Of a DNA stretch of 64,000 bases, positions 54,995-63,687 are shown in pieces. The stretch comes from Alphaproteobacteria bacterium. GTDB lineage: Bacteria > Pseudomonadota > Alphaproteobacteria > TMED109. The notes under the pieces were generated by a model. The model worked only from the letters and a program-made list of their open reading frames with translations. It had not been told where the DNA came from and searched no databases. The stretch covers positions 124,001-188,000 of the forward strand of contig JAJDWH010000010.1 in the NCBI GenBank assembly GCA_022825705.1, read 5' to 3'. Each line of letters opens with the position of its first letter. The first letter of the stretch is position 1. Position numbers and translations under genes: made by a program.

Positions 54995-55564
54995 ATGGGG
55001 CCCTGCGGGGCATGGATCGTCCCTGGGAAACGCGGACATGGCGTCGTGAACTTTCTTATTTTCTGCGTCTGCGCTGCCGGTCTTTATTTCTGGTGGCAAT
55101 GGGAAGACCACGCCAGCATTGTCGGCATCGTCATTCTTCTCGTGGCTCTCATCGGCATGTGCTACGGCTTGGGCGGGATGGTGATGGGTGTCTTTTCAGG
55201 CGGTAGTGCGAAGACCGCAAGTGCTTCGCCGGACCCTGCCCGTGGAACGTCGAACTACCGGAAACAACCCGGCACCATCACGAACAAACAGTACGACTTC
55301 ATCTGTTCGCTGTGCGACGAACTGGACATTGACGTACCGGATGGCATTGATGACTTTTCGGTGGAACAGGCAAGCGCAAGGATTGAACGGCTGATTGACC
55401 GGCGGGACCGTCTGTATGAAGACTGGCCGGGCGGCACCGCCGCCCAGCGAGCAGCAAGCCTGTTCACGGTGGAAAGCGTGAGGTGTCCGATTGGGCGGGC
55501 GTGGAAGCTGTTGCTTAGCTTGGGATTAGCCCATCATGCTTGGCGCAAACGCTGGGATAACTAG
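54995..55564 (+). CDS. Uncharacterised two-helix membrane protein
   Basis: The 189-aa frame has two adjacent transmembrane helices (FLIFCVCAAGLYFWWQW; IVGIVILLVALIGMCYGLGG). After a Ser-rich linker comes a cytoplasmic domain with ITNKQYDFICSLCDELDIDV and SVEQASARIERLIDRRDRLY, a helical pair that weakly recalls DUF3072. The GTG at 55046 begins right before the first helix and is an alternative start. I do not recognise the protein. It heads a plus-strand group of three genes in the cassette. Confidence 0.55.
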   Translation: MGPCGAWIVPGKRGHGVVNFLIFCVCAAGLYFWWQWEDHASIVGIVILLVALIGMCYGLGGMVMGVFSGGSAKTASASPDPARGTSNYRKQPGTITNKQYDFICSLCDELDIDVPDGIDDFSVEQASARIERLIDRRDRLYEDWPGGTAAQRAASLFTVESVRCPIGRAWKLLLSLGLAHHAWRKRWDN

Positions 55565-55566
55565 CC

Positions 55567-55788
55567 ATGCTGGACGTGATGCCGCTGAGGGGCATCATGG
55601 CCGAATGCGCAAAATCTACTATCTCGCTCTGGCAGCTCGACCAAGAGAAGTCCAAAGCCCGATGCGAAATGCGTGCGATTGAGACGGTCGGGAGTGGAGT
55701 CTTTAAGGCCAACGACCGAATTGACTATACGAATGCCTGTCTGACCAGCGAGGGGTTTGTGCAAATGTTAGTCCAAGATAGCGAGTAG
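55567..55788 (+). CDS. Small hypothetical protein
   Basis: The 73-aa frame begins 2 bases after the previous stop, which suggests co-transcription. No family is recognised. It contains ECAKSTISLWQLDQEKSKAR followed by a mixed region ending MLVQDSE, and has no membrane segment. It could be an accessory to the flanking membrane proteins, or spurious. Confidence 0.35.
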   Translation: MLDVMPLRGIMAECAKSTISLWQLDQEKSKARCEMRAIETVGSGVFKANDRIDYTNACLTSEGFVQMLVQDSE

Positions 55789-55837
55789 AAGTGCCATTCG
55801 AGCGACACAAAAGTGAGCGTGCTGCGGCTATGTGGAT

Positions 55838-56857
55838 ATGTCATTCAGGGCGATAGCCAGGGTCATTGGTTGGGTCACAGGCCCAGCTTTTGCGCTCGTG
55901 CTGGCACTGATGCAGATCACCCCGGACGAGGCGACATCGAACGTCTCCGCGTGGGGAGACTTTGTTGTTCAAATCACGAGCCGCTGGGTGACGGCGGGTC
56001 TTTTCGTCGGGCTAGCAGTTTCGGTCTTGGCAATCGGGATCTTTTCCGAGTGGCCGAAGGTACTTTGGCTCCGTGCAAGGAATTATGTGCTGGCCCGCTT
56101 TCACCGACCATCCGCACGTTTCGACCAGCCGTTCGCCAGCACGGAAGTGCAGCCGGATTGGACGATGCATGAACTTTACAAGAGTCAATTCAGGGACGGT
56201 TCTGATGCGGTCGGATTACCCCGCAAGATTGAGGACCATGCGCGACTCGGCAAGTTAGCGGTTTGGGGCAGGAAATATTCGGTAGGCAGCCGCAACCCCA
56301 ACCCCCTGCGTCCAATACCGGCGGAACATTGGGATCTGTTCACCATGGATGTGTTCCGCTGCATTGGTTCAAAAGATGCTGCGGCATGCTGCACGAAACC
56401 CCGTTCGGTGGATGTGGATGTTTCTACGGGGGCAACGTACGACAATTCTTATCAGGATTTGCAGGTCAACAGGCAACAGGCGGACGGACTGGGGCTGGGC
56501 GAGAAGATTTACACCCGTAGGACGGTTGCGGAACTCCTACAGCCCATCAAGGAAATGACCAGCCTTGAGATTCAGAAGTACAAAAAGCCGCACATTGGCA
56601 AATGGATACGGACACAAGGCGCCATAAGGGACATACTTGACAGGGACGATTCCCTATTCGCGTATGTCGGGAACCAGAAATTTGGCCCTGTGGCACATTT
56701 GAAATTCCGAAAGGACAGATGGGCCTCCTGTTTGGAAACAATGCGGATGGGGGACAGCTTGGCAGCGGAAGGACGCATCGTGGACTTGGACTACAGGGGC
56801 ATATTCTTGGACGCTTGTGCGCTTGTTGCTGAACGGGAAGACATCGAACCGTTTTGA
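55838..56857 (+). CDS. Uncharacterised membrane protein with C-terminal OB-like domain
   Basis: The 339-aa protein has two N-terminal transmembrane helices (VIGWVTGPAFALVLALM; WVTAGLFVGLAVSVLAIGIF). A middle domain carries a Cys-containing stretch (DVFRCIGSKDAAACCTKP), and the C-terminal part has an OB-fold-like pattern (IGKWIRTQGAIRDIL, then GDSLAAEGRIVDLDYRGIF and LDACALV), as in tRNA-anti-like domains. The same frame has a GTG at 55832. No known family. It shares its two-helix anchor plan with the protein at 54995, suggesting a joint role at the membrane. Confidence 0.6.
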   Translation: MSFRAIARVIGWVTGPAFALVLALMQITPDEATSNVSAWGDFVVQITSRWVTAGLFVGLAVSVLAIGIFSEWPKVLWLRARNYVLARFHRPSARFDQPFASTEVQPDWTMHELYKSQFRDGSDAVGLPRKIEDHARLGKLAVWGRKYSVGSRNPNPLRPIPAEHWDLFTMDVFRCIGSKDAAACCTKPRSVDVDVSTGATYDNSYQDLQVNRQQADGLGLGEKIYTRRTVAELLQPIKEMTSLEIQKYKKPHIGKWIRTQGAIRDILDRDDSLFAYVGNQKFGPVAHLKFRKDRWASCLETMRMGDSLAAEGRIVDLDYRGIFLDACALVAEREDIEPF

Positions 56858-57162
56858 CGCTGGGACGACACAGTATTTGCTCCTGGTCTTGCCAGCGATC
56901 CAATCGCGACCGGACGGTAGGCAAATGACCGGGAGCGTACCGCAGCCCCCTTCCTTAAGCGTTGATCCGCCGTACCATTGACGGCTTGCGACGAGGCCGG
57001 ATTTCGATTGGGCCGTTTTCCCTCGATCAAGCTTGCAACAGCCTCACGGCCGGCATGCCGGCCCTGAGGCGGATCAGCCGCTATTTTTGCGCTGCAGGTG
57101 GTCCAACGTTGGGGGCAGGTTCAATGGCTGTGAATTTTCTCGCAATGGGTGGTCCAGGGTCC
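56858..57162. other. Right flank inside the cassette
   Basis: No gene recognised between the OB-like gene and the right terminal repeat. Small frames are unsupported. Confidence 0.45.
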
Positions 57163-57176
57163 GGGGAGCAGGTCAA
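57163..57176. mobile_element. Right terminal repeat of the putative mobile cassette
   Basis: GGGGAGCAGGTCAA is the exact inverse of the left end at 53556. The bases before it (TGGTCCAGGGTCC) also resemble those before the inner copy at 53592 (TGGTCCGGCTTCC), so both are the same kind of element end. No target duplication is visible. Confidence 0.5.
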
Positions 57177-57229
57177 GAAACGGATCAAGGGCAGCCTGAC
57201 AACACCAGAGCACTCTTCGCACAAGTCTC

Positions 57230-58234
57230 CTAGCGCGGCTTACCAATTTTGAGAATGCGTGGTCCATCAGTCGTAACGAGACTCACGCCTCCGGAGTGCC
57301 GCTCGTGCGAAACACGAACCCCATAGTCCTTCGTGCCGCCGATCCAAACATTCGAATACTGCCGGGACAGGTCCCAGAAAGCCTCATGAAACGCAAACCA
57401 ACGAGAATCAAGAAACCTTTCCCGCAATTCATCCGGGAAACGGTCACGCCTATCGCCGCGAGATACCCCTTCTCCCTGTTCGACCAAAATGTGAAACACC
57501 CGCGTCAACGATTCCGGGTTAGCGGTACAAGTTTTGAGGTCAATTTTCGCTCCGGTGTCCTCTGGACGGACGCCCATTTCGTTGAGCGCCTCCCAAAACA
57601 GCCCAGCAGCGCCTTCGCCGAAAAACTCACTGAATGTACGGTTGCGAGCAACGTAAGATGTCAACTTGTCTTTGCTCGAGATTATGTCCTTCACATACTC
57701 TTGATGCTGTCGCCATATTTCGCGACCGTCCCAAGGGAGATCAGCCACGTCCAACCAACTCACATGCCGTGCCGCCTTACCAGAAGTCCTCGCAAACTGC
57801 TCGAATAACTTTACGGTAGGGAGTGCGTCGGCCATGTCATCCGCCCGCTTCCGGTTAAATGGGGTGAGGAAGGAAATGGCGACTTTCCAGTCAGGTTTGT
57901 TCAATACCTTCACGAGTCCGTGTTCGTAGTCCTCAAGTTGGCCGGGTTGGGCCGATGCGCTCTTGGTCTTGACCTCGATTCCAAGGACCATGCCTTGGTC
58001 GGAATCGGTGATGGTCAGGTCGATTCTCCTCCCCTCTCCCACTCTTCGCTCGGTTTCCACAGTTGCACTTTGCGGGATTGGCCAATTTGGTGGTGCGGCC
58101 AGGTTCCAAAACCCATCAAACAGTGACCGTTCACCGCTAAGGCTGGCGCGAAGAGCGTCGCCAAGGAACTGAGAATGGAACGGTTCCACTCGGTCGGTTA
58201 CCTGCGCGATCGTCCTAAAGATGTTCAGTTCCAA
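57230..58234 (-). CDS. PD-(D/E)XK nuclease superfamily protein
   Basis: The 334-aa protein has the nuclease core RRIDLTITDSDQGMVLGIEV followed by KTKSASAQPGQLEDYE: an Asp, then ExK, then a Gln/Tyr helix. This places it with PD-(D/E)XK proteins such as the PDDEXK_4 group, often found in defence loci. The C-terminal half is unrecognised. The frame extends to a GTG at 58258 without a ribosome site. I prefer the TTG at 58234, which has AGGAG eight bases before it. It lies about 110 bases downstream of the WYL gene on the same strand and could be co-transcribed. Confidence 0.8.
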   Translation of the reverse strand: MELNIFRTIAQVTDRVEPFHSQFLGDALRASLSGERSLFDGFWNLAAPPNWPIPQSATVETERRVGEGRRIDLTITDSDQGMVLGIEVKTKSASAQPGQLEDYEHGLVKVLNKPDWKVAISFLTPFNRKRADDMADALPTVKLFEQFARTSGKAARHVSWLDVADLPWDGREIWRQHQEYVKDIISSKDKLTSYVARNRTFSEFFGEGAAGLFWEALNEMGVRPEDTGAKIDLKTCTANPESLTRVFHILVEQGEGVSRGDRRDRFPDELRERFLDSRWFAFHEAFWDLSRQYSNVWIGGTKDYGVRVSHERHSGGVSLVTTDGPRILKIGKPR

Positions 58235-58342
58235 GATTCTCTCTCCTGCAAGAGCCACCCGAAGGTAGAAATTACTTCACCTTTCGCCTGAAGGGGCAAA
58301 ACAAATCTCGTGTTCCTCTTGGCTACGCTAGGCATGGCACAG

Positions 58343-59329
58343 TCATGCGGTCTGGTGATGCTCTGCAAGCGTGGCGCACATCTCGGCTAGCCGCACGCGG
58401 AGTTCGGCCGGCTGCTCAACCGCGACGCTGTCCCCCCAGGTGAACAAATGCCAGCACATCTCCAGAGTACCGCCGGCCTCGAACCGCACCGTTAGCGACC
58501 CGTCTTCGTTCTCCGAAATCTCCTGGCTCGGGTGGAACAGGAACGCCGCCGCGTCCGGCGTCGCGTCCGCACGGAAGCGCAGAACGACCTCCATGGGTTC
58601 TTCCTGGAAGGAGCCGAACGACTGCCTGGCGAAGGCCTTGAGGTCGAAACCGGCATCGTGCGTGAACCATTTGTCGGTGAGGCCCACCTCACTCATGTTC
58701 GCAAGCACCCAGTAGCGCATGGCTTCGGTTTCGCCTCTGCGTCCGACGAGGTAGGCCCGTCTCCCGTACAGGAGCCCGTGGGGCTCCACCTGCTGGCGGC
58801 TCCGCCGTCCGTTCGTCCGGCTCACATAGCGGAACGTAATCACCCGGTTGGCCTTGATGGCTTCGCGCAGCACCCCCAACAGGCCCGGCTCCAGCTTTGG
58901 CCGGGGGCCGGGCCGCATGGCAAGTCCTTCGGCCAGCATGAGCGCCTCGAGATCCGGGTCCAGCTGGCGCTGTACCGCGGGCCGCTGGAACGCGCGCAGT
59001 TTCGCCGCGAGGTCGCGGAGCAGGCTGGTCCCTTCCTCGCGGCCGCTTCGCTGGAGTTCCAGGGCAGCCGTCTCCAGTTCCACCAGTTCGTCGGCGCTGA
59101 CGCGGATCAGGTCGGCCAGTCCGCTCGCCGGGAGCCGCCGTCGCTGTCGTCCGTCGCCCCAGTCAACGCTCTCTAACGGCCCGAACGCGAGTTCGACGGC
59201 GCGGCGCATGCGCTCCGCCGTACGCCGGCTGACGGCGAATTCCTCGCGGATCTCGTCGATCGTGAGGCCACCGGCATCCTGCAGCCGGATGGCAAGGCGT
59301 ACGATGTCGGTGAGGCGTTCGTAGCGCAC
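58343..59329 (-). CDS. WYL-domain transcriptional regulator
   Basis: This 328-aa regulator has an N-terminal winged-helix (VRYERLTDIVRLAIRLQ, then LTIDEIREEFAVSRRTAERM) and a WYL ligand-binding domain (ITFRYVSRTNGRRSRQQVEP, then HGLLYGRRAYLVGRRG), plus the C-terminal WCX region. WYL regulators control many phage-defence operons, probably sensing nucleic acid. The GTG at 59329 has AAGGAG upstream; an earlier GTG at 59371 overlaps the stop of the AAA+ gene. It is co-oriented with, and just downstream of, the tandem AAA+ gene. Confidence 0.92.
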   Translation of the reverse strand: MRYERLTDIVRLAIRLQDAGGLTIDEIREEFAVSRRTAERMRRAVELAFGPLESVDWGDGRQRRRLPASGLADLIRVSADELVELETAALELQRSGREEGTSLLRDLAAKLRAFQRPAVQRQLDPDLEALMLAEGLAMRPGPRPKLEPGLLGVLREAIKANRVITFRYVSRTNGRRSRQQVEPHGLLYGRRAYLVGRRGETEAMRYWVLANMSEVGLTDKWFTHDAGFDLKAFARQSFGSFQEEPMEVVLRFRADATPDAAAFLFHPSQEISENEDGSLTVRFEAGGTLEMCWHLFTWGDSVAVEQPAELRVRLAEMCATLAEHHQTA

Positions 59330-59367
59330 GTCCTTCGCTCCTTGTCCGCGAGAGGTGTTCCCGGCAA

Positions 59368-61518
59368 TCACCTCAATGGCGAGCCGGAAACGCGGCTTCC
59401 GGACGGACCGGTTCCGGGCGATCCACCCCGGAACCCGATGGGTCGTCGGCGTTCTGGCTTGGCGTCACATTCCTCGCGCAGCAGGCCGGCGAGAGCCTCT
59501 GGATTGCGCAGGCAGCCGAGGACGTCGGCCTTGCGACGGACCACCGCGAAGTCGCCCGGGGTCAGGTTGGACAAGTGGCGGACGTCATCGGTGGAATCAA
59601 GGTCGAAGAACGCGCGGAAGGCCGAGCGGATCTGTCCTTGGTCAAGGTAATCCAGCGCGATCTTGAAGACGAACCGCCGGAGCGTCGCGGGGTCGAGGCG
59701 ATCGCCGAAGTTGGTCGTGCAGGCGAAGGGCAGGGGATGGCTCTCCATCCAGGTCAGCATCTCGTTGGTCTGGCTGACCTCCCAGTTCCGCACCGCGTGG
59801 CGGCGGTCGGCCAGCAGGGAATCGGCCTCATCGAAGACCAGGAACGCCTTGTCGTCCAGCGCTTCGCGAAAGGCTCGGGCGATGTTCTGCTCGGTTCCCC
59901 CCACCCACGGCGACAGGAGGTCGGACGCGCGCTTGTGGAGCACCTCCAGGCCGAGTCGGTCGGCCAGGTAACGGACGCAGGCGCTCTTCCCCGTACCCGG
60001 TGGTCCCTGCAAGCACAGCGAGAGCCGTCGCTCTTCGCGCGCTTCCAGGCGATCCGCAAGGCTCACCAAGTCCATGTCGGAACGCAGCAGAGTGAGGTCG
60101 AAGGCCCGGGCTGATGTCTCGGCAGCCTTTTTGCAGCCGAGGGCCCGGGCCAGCGCCCCAAGACCCCGGTGCACCGACGCAAGATCGCCGCCGGCCAGCC
60201 GGGCTGCTTCGGTTACCTGTGCGGCCACCCCTGGCGGCGCTGCGAAGGACGTGGCGAGGGCGAGCGTCTCATCGGGGCTCGCCTCGATGGCATTCCGGGA
60301 CAGCTGCCGGGACCAGATCCGCGCCCGGACCCGTGGCGGCGGCAGGCGCAGCTCGAGCGTGAACTTCATCCGGCGGAGCAGCGCGGCGGGAATCGCGTCG
60401 CCGGTGTTCGCGGTCCAGAGCGTGGGTACCGGCGCGGTCTCGAGAAGTCGGTTCACGAACAGCTTGGAGCCGGTGGCCCCGATACCTCGCCGCGGGTACG
60501 GACCCGAGATGAACGGCAGCGCGTCGGATTGCGGCAGCAGGTCGACCATCTCGTCGAAGAGAATGAGCGAGTCCCGCTCGGTGCGGAGCAGGGCCTGCGT
60601 AAGTCCGAGGTCGCCGAGCCGCTCCTTCCGCGTGGGCTCGGCGCCGTCGTCATCGTCTTCTCCGACGCTGAACAGCGGAACCCCCAGCCGTTCGGCCACT
60701 GACCTGCAGAACTGGGTCTTGCCGGTGCCAGGGGGGCCGTAAAGAAGAATGTTGACGCCGGTTTCCCCGGTCCGCAGGGCTCCGCGCAATACCCGCTCGA
60801 CGTGATCCCGGTCGTCAGCAATGTGCGCAAAGTCGGACCAGGCGAGCTCCGCCTTGTCCGGCGTCCCGAGCAGGAGTTCCTTGACGTCCGCGCCGCTGTC
60901 CGGGACGAGCGCGAGGCGGTGCACTCGCCGGGCCAGGGTCAGGTCGCCATCGTAGTCGACGGAGACGAGTCCCGTGCGCACCAGCGGCGCCTGGGGACCG
61001 AAACGCGCCGACACTGTTCGGTAGGGCAGGTTGAGAACCATGGACGGCACTGGATGGGCAACGTTCATGCACCTGCCGCCCCGCGAGGAGCTGACGAGGT
61101 CGTCGACCAATGATGCGATGAGCGGATCCGTCTCGTGCAGCAGCAGGAATTCGAAGATCTGGATGTCGACCCGGGAGAGACCGGCGGTGTCTGCCAGACG
61201 CAGCAGGCGGCGCCGCGTGAGGTCGGGACGAGCCCGCCGCGTGGCTTGAACCGCGTTCCGCAGGGCGCCCCGGACCGCCGACCAAGCGCGAGGCGTGAGA
61301 TCGGAACCTGGTGAGTATCGATGGAGCTTCGGTGGCGAGAACAGGTCCCAACCGGCGTCGAACTGCAGGAGTTTGGCGTTCTCGCTGATCCAGGACGTCA
61401 GCTTGTAGGCCGCGTCCTCTCGGCAATCAAGGCAATTGGCGGCGTTGAGCAAGTACGCGAACACGCGGTGACGCTGGCGGGCTCCAAGCACAGACACTCT
61501 CCTCGGGGGCGGGACCAT
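59368..61518 (-). CDS. Tandem AAA+ ATPase (two modules)
   Basis: The 716-aa protein has an N-terminal helical region of about 250 residues and then two AAA+ modules. The first has NILLYGPPGTGKTQFCRSVA and SLILFDEMVDLLP; the second has LCLQGPPGTGKSACVRYLAD and AFLVFDEADSLLADRRHAVR. Each has an Arg-rich sensor segment (LLRRMKFTLELRL; TLRRFVFKIALDYL). Both ATP sites look competent. Proteins of this plan remodel or unfold targets. The start at 61518 begins at MVPPPRRVSVLGARQRH; the open frame continues upstream without similarity. It is paired with the WYL regulator and faces a nuclease gene. Confidence 0.9.
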   Translation of the reverse strand: MVPPPRRVSVLGARQRHRVFAYLLNAANCLDCREDAAYKLTSWISENAKLLQFDAGWDLFSPPKLHRYSPGSDLTPRAWSAVRGALRNAVQATRRARPDLTRRRLLRLADTAGLSRVDIQIFEFLLLHETDPLIASLVDDLVSSSRGGRCMNVAHPVPSMVLNLPYRTVSARFGPQAPLVRTGLVSVDYDGDLTLARRVHRLALVPDSGADVKELLLGTPDKAELAWSDFAHIADDRDHVERVLRGALRTGETGVNILLYGPPGTGKTQFCRSVAERLGVPLFSVGEDDDDGAEPTRKERLGDLGLTQALLRTERDSLILFDEMVDLLPQSDALPFISGPYPRRGIGATGSKLFVNRLLETAPVPTLWTANTGDAIPAALLRRMKFTLELRLPPPRVRARIWSRQLSRNAIEASPDETLALATSFAAPPGVAAQVTEAARLAGGDLASVHRGLGALARALGCKKAAETSARAFDLTLLRSDMDLVSLADRLEAREERRLSLCLQGPPGTGKSACVRYLADRLGLEVLHKRASDLLSPWVGGTEQNIARAFREALDDKAFLVFDEADSLLADRRHAVRNWEVSQTNEMLTWMESHPLPFACTTNFGDRLDPATLRRFVFKIALDYLDQGQIRSAFRAFFDLDSTDDVRHLSNLTPGDFAVVRRKADVLGCLRNPEALAGLLREECDAKPERRRPIGFRGGSPGTGPSGSRVSGSPLR

Positions 61519-61626
61519 GAAGATAAGTAAGCCCTGCGTCAGATTCGGACGCACAAAGTGCGCCCGGGGGTTTCTCCCGGCACAGGTTTGCGAATACTGG
61601 GAACTGTCCGTTGCCAAGGAGAACCG

Positions 61627-61839
61627 ATGATGAAGGCGCTGCCGCTGCGTTACCGAGGGAAGGTCGTCAAGGTCGAATACGCCTACGATGACGAGGTCGA
61701 CCGCTGGTACGTTTCCGATCACAATCTCCAGGATGTCGGATTGGGCCTGGAGGCCGACACACCGGATGAACTCGATGCGGGCGTGGCGAAAGCCGTCGGC
61801 ATGTTTCAGGAATGCGAGCGCGAACTGGCGGACGCATGA
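61627..61839 (+). CDS. DUF1902/HicB-like small protein
   Basis: The 70-aa protein reads KVVKVEYAYDDEVDRWYVSD, then GLGLEADTPDELDAGVAKAV. The EADTxDEL pattern and the beta-strand start fit DUF1902 and HicB-like antitoxin folds. The start at 61627 has AAGGAG five to six bases upstream. No HicA toxin is recognisable. A further small frame overlaps its stop by ATGA. It is divergent from the AAA+ gene, sharing a 108-base promoter region. Confidence 0.7.
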   Translation: MMKALPLRYRGKVVKVEYAYDDEVDRWYVSDHNLQDVGLGLEADTPDELDAGVAKAVGMFQECERELADA

Positions 61840-62063
61840 CCGCCCCCGGTCAACCGTCCGTGCACGCCGTGTTGGGGTTGAATGCGGAAGCGTTGTCCGA
61901 GGCCTTCACGGGGGCCTTGACCCGGCAAGGCTTGATGCGAATGCCATCAATTCCTCAAATGCGAAGCGAGACAGGCGCCCGTGCGGAATCCCGGCAATCT
62001 TGCCCAGTAGCGGCATATGGCTGTGTTGGAAGAGGCGGGAAGCCGCTGGAGGATGGAGTGTGA
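61836..62063 (+). CDS. Possible small coupled ORF
   Basis: The 75-aa frame starts in the ATGA overlapping the DUF1902-like stop and ends 4 bases before the nuclease gene's ATG. No family is recognised (QPSVHAVLGLNAEALSEAF near the start). The tight packing supports translation; the odd Arg/Ser/Gly-rich second half argues against. It may be an eroded toxin partner. Confidence 0.3.
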   Translation: MTAPGQPSVHAVLGLNAEALSEAFTGALTRQGLMRMPSIPQMRSETGARAESRQSCPVAAYGCVGRGGKPLEDGV

Positions 62064-62067
62064 GGGG

Positions 62068-63564
62068 ATGACGGCGCGGCCCAGCCTCTCGAAGACCCGT
62101 TTCGTCGCGGGAATGCAGTGCCACCTCCGGCTCTGGTACGACACCTACGCCCGCGAGCTTGCGCCTCCCGTCGACGAGGCGCAGCAGGCGATCTTCGATA
62201 CTGGCCAGGAAGTCGGGGAGCTCGCCTGCAGGCGCTACCCCGGCGGTCACCTAGTGGCCCACGATCACCGTCATATCCGCGAGGCGCTCGACGAGACGCG
62301 CCGGGTGATCGAAGCGGGCAGGGTCCCCGCGGTGTTCGAGGCCGCTTTCGTGCACGAGGGGGTGCTGGTGCGCGCCGACGTGATCGAGCGTCTCACGGGC
62401 GGCGGGTGGCGCATGGTGGAAGTCAAGTCGACAACACGGCTTAAGGACGTGTTCGTCGTGGACGCGGCTGTCCAGCTTTGGGTCTTGCGAGGCGCCGGTC
62501 TCGACGTGCGCGAGGCCGGGGTGCTCACGCTCGACCGAAGCTACGTTTACGACGGCGAGCGGCTCGATCTCGACAAGCTGTTCCGGCTGCACCCGGTGTA
62601 CGACGCGGCAACCGCCCTGCTGGATAGCATCGGAGCCCAGGTCCGGGCCATGCAGGCGATGCTCGAAGAGCCTGGCGCCCCTGACATCCAGCCAGGCGAC
62701 CACTGCTTTGCACCGTATCCGTGTCCGTACCACGCCCACTGCACTCGCGACCATGAGGTCCCGGAACACGGGTTCGACGAGCTTCCCCGGCTCTGGCCCG
62801 GGCGCCGGACCCGCCTCGAGGCCATGGGGATCCGGGAGGTTCGGGATATCCCGGACAATTTTCCACTGAACCGGTTGCAGCGCATCGTTCGGCAGGCTGT
62901 CATCGATGGCCGGGCCCAGATGCACGGCGATGTCCTCGCTGAACTGGCCAGGCGCGAAAACCCGGTGCACCATCTCGATTTCGAAACCTTTGCACCAGCG
63001 ATCCCCCGCTTCGCCGGCACGCGCCCCTACGATCCCATCCCCTTCCTCTTCTCGGTCCACACCGAGCGGGGGTGTGCGCCGCCCGTCCATCGGGACTATC
63101 TGCACACGCGCGACGATGACCCGCGCCCGGAACTGGCCGACCACCTGCTCGAGGCCGTGGGATCGGAGGGAACGATCTGCACGTACTCCAACTACGAGCG
63201 CCAGGTGCTCCGCGGGCTGGCGGCGGCCCTGCCAGACCGTGCAAACGTTCTGCGCGGGCTTGAAGCACGGCTCTTTGACCTGCTGCCGATTGTGCGCAAC
63301 GGGTACTACCACCCGGACTTCCGCGGCTCCTTCTCGATCAAGAGCGTCTTGCCCGCGCTGGTTCCCGGTCTGGGCTACGGAGACCTACCCATTGCCGACG
63401 GACAGGCGGCTGCGGCGATGTACCAAAAGGCACTCAAGAGCGCCGCTTCGCGCGAGCGGCAGAGAGCGTTTGGGAACCTCCGTGCCTACTGCGAGCGCGA
63501 TACGCTGGCACTCGTAGAATTGAGCAAGGGCCTAGCGGCACTCGAGCCCAGGCGGGTGACCTGA
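62068..63564 (+). CDS. Cas4/RecB-like nuclease fused to DUF2779 exonuclease-like domain
   Basis: The N-terminal half of this 498-aa protein is Cas4-like. It has an early Cys (AGMQCHLRLWYD), the RecB-type core (VLVRADVIERL, then WRMVEVKSTTRLKDVFVVD and AAVQLWVL) and a three-Cys cluster (HCFAPYPCPYHAHC) that could hold an iron-sulphur centre with the first Cys. The DUF2779 half has VHHLDFETFAPAIPRF and, near the end, AYCERDTLALVEL, resembling DEDD exonuclease motifs. So two nuclease-type sites are likely. The start at 62068 was chosen for the family N-terminus. No CRISPR array is in the window. Confidence 0.85.
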   Translation: MTARPSLSKTRFVAGMQCHLRLWYDTYARELAPPVDEAQQAIFDTGQEVGELACRRYPGGHLVAHDHRHIREALDETRRVIEAGRVPAVFEAAFVHEGVLVRADVIERLTGGGWRMVEVKSTTRLKDVFVVDAAVQLWVLRGAGLDVREAGVLTLDRSYVYDGERLDLDKLFRLHPVYDAATALLDSIGAQVRAMQAMLEEPGAPDIQPGDHCFAPYPCPYHAHCTRDHEVPEHGFDELPRLWPGRRTRLEAMGIREVRDIPDNFPLNRLQRIVRQAVIDGRAQMHGDVLAELARRENPVHHLDFETFAPAIPRFAGTRPYDPIPFLFSVHTERGCAPPVHRDYLHTRDDDPRPELADHLLEAVGSEGTICTYSNYERQVLRGLAAALPDRANVLRGLEARLFDLLPIVRNGYYHPDFRGSFSIKSVLPALVPGLGYGDLPIADGQAAAAMYQKALKSAASRERQRAFGNLRAYCERDTLALVELSKGLAALEPRRVT

Positions 63565-63687
63565 GGACTGGCCGGGTGATCAAGTTCGGGAACCGCCGAT
63601 TCGGTGGTCAAGCCCTGCAGTTCACTACCGTTTGAACCTGACCAATGGATGGGGTTGATCGCCCGTCAGTTAGAACATTTGATGATC
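63565..63687. other. Gap after the DUF2779 gene
   Basis: No gene seen. It leads into the tandem repeats at 63688. Confidence 0.5.

Noticed and set aside
53556..57176. Target-site duplication around the 14-bp inverted repeats
   Set aside because: Flanking bases on the two sides do not match, so transposition as one unit is not proven.
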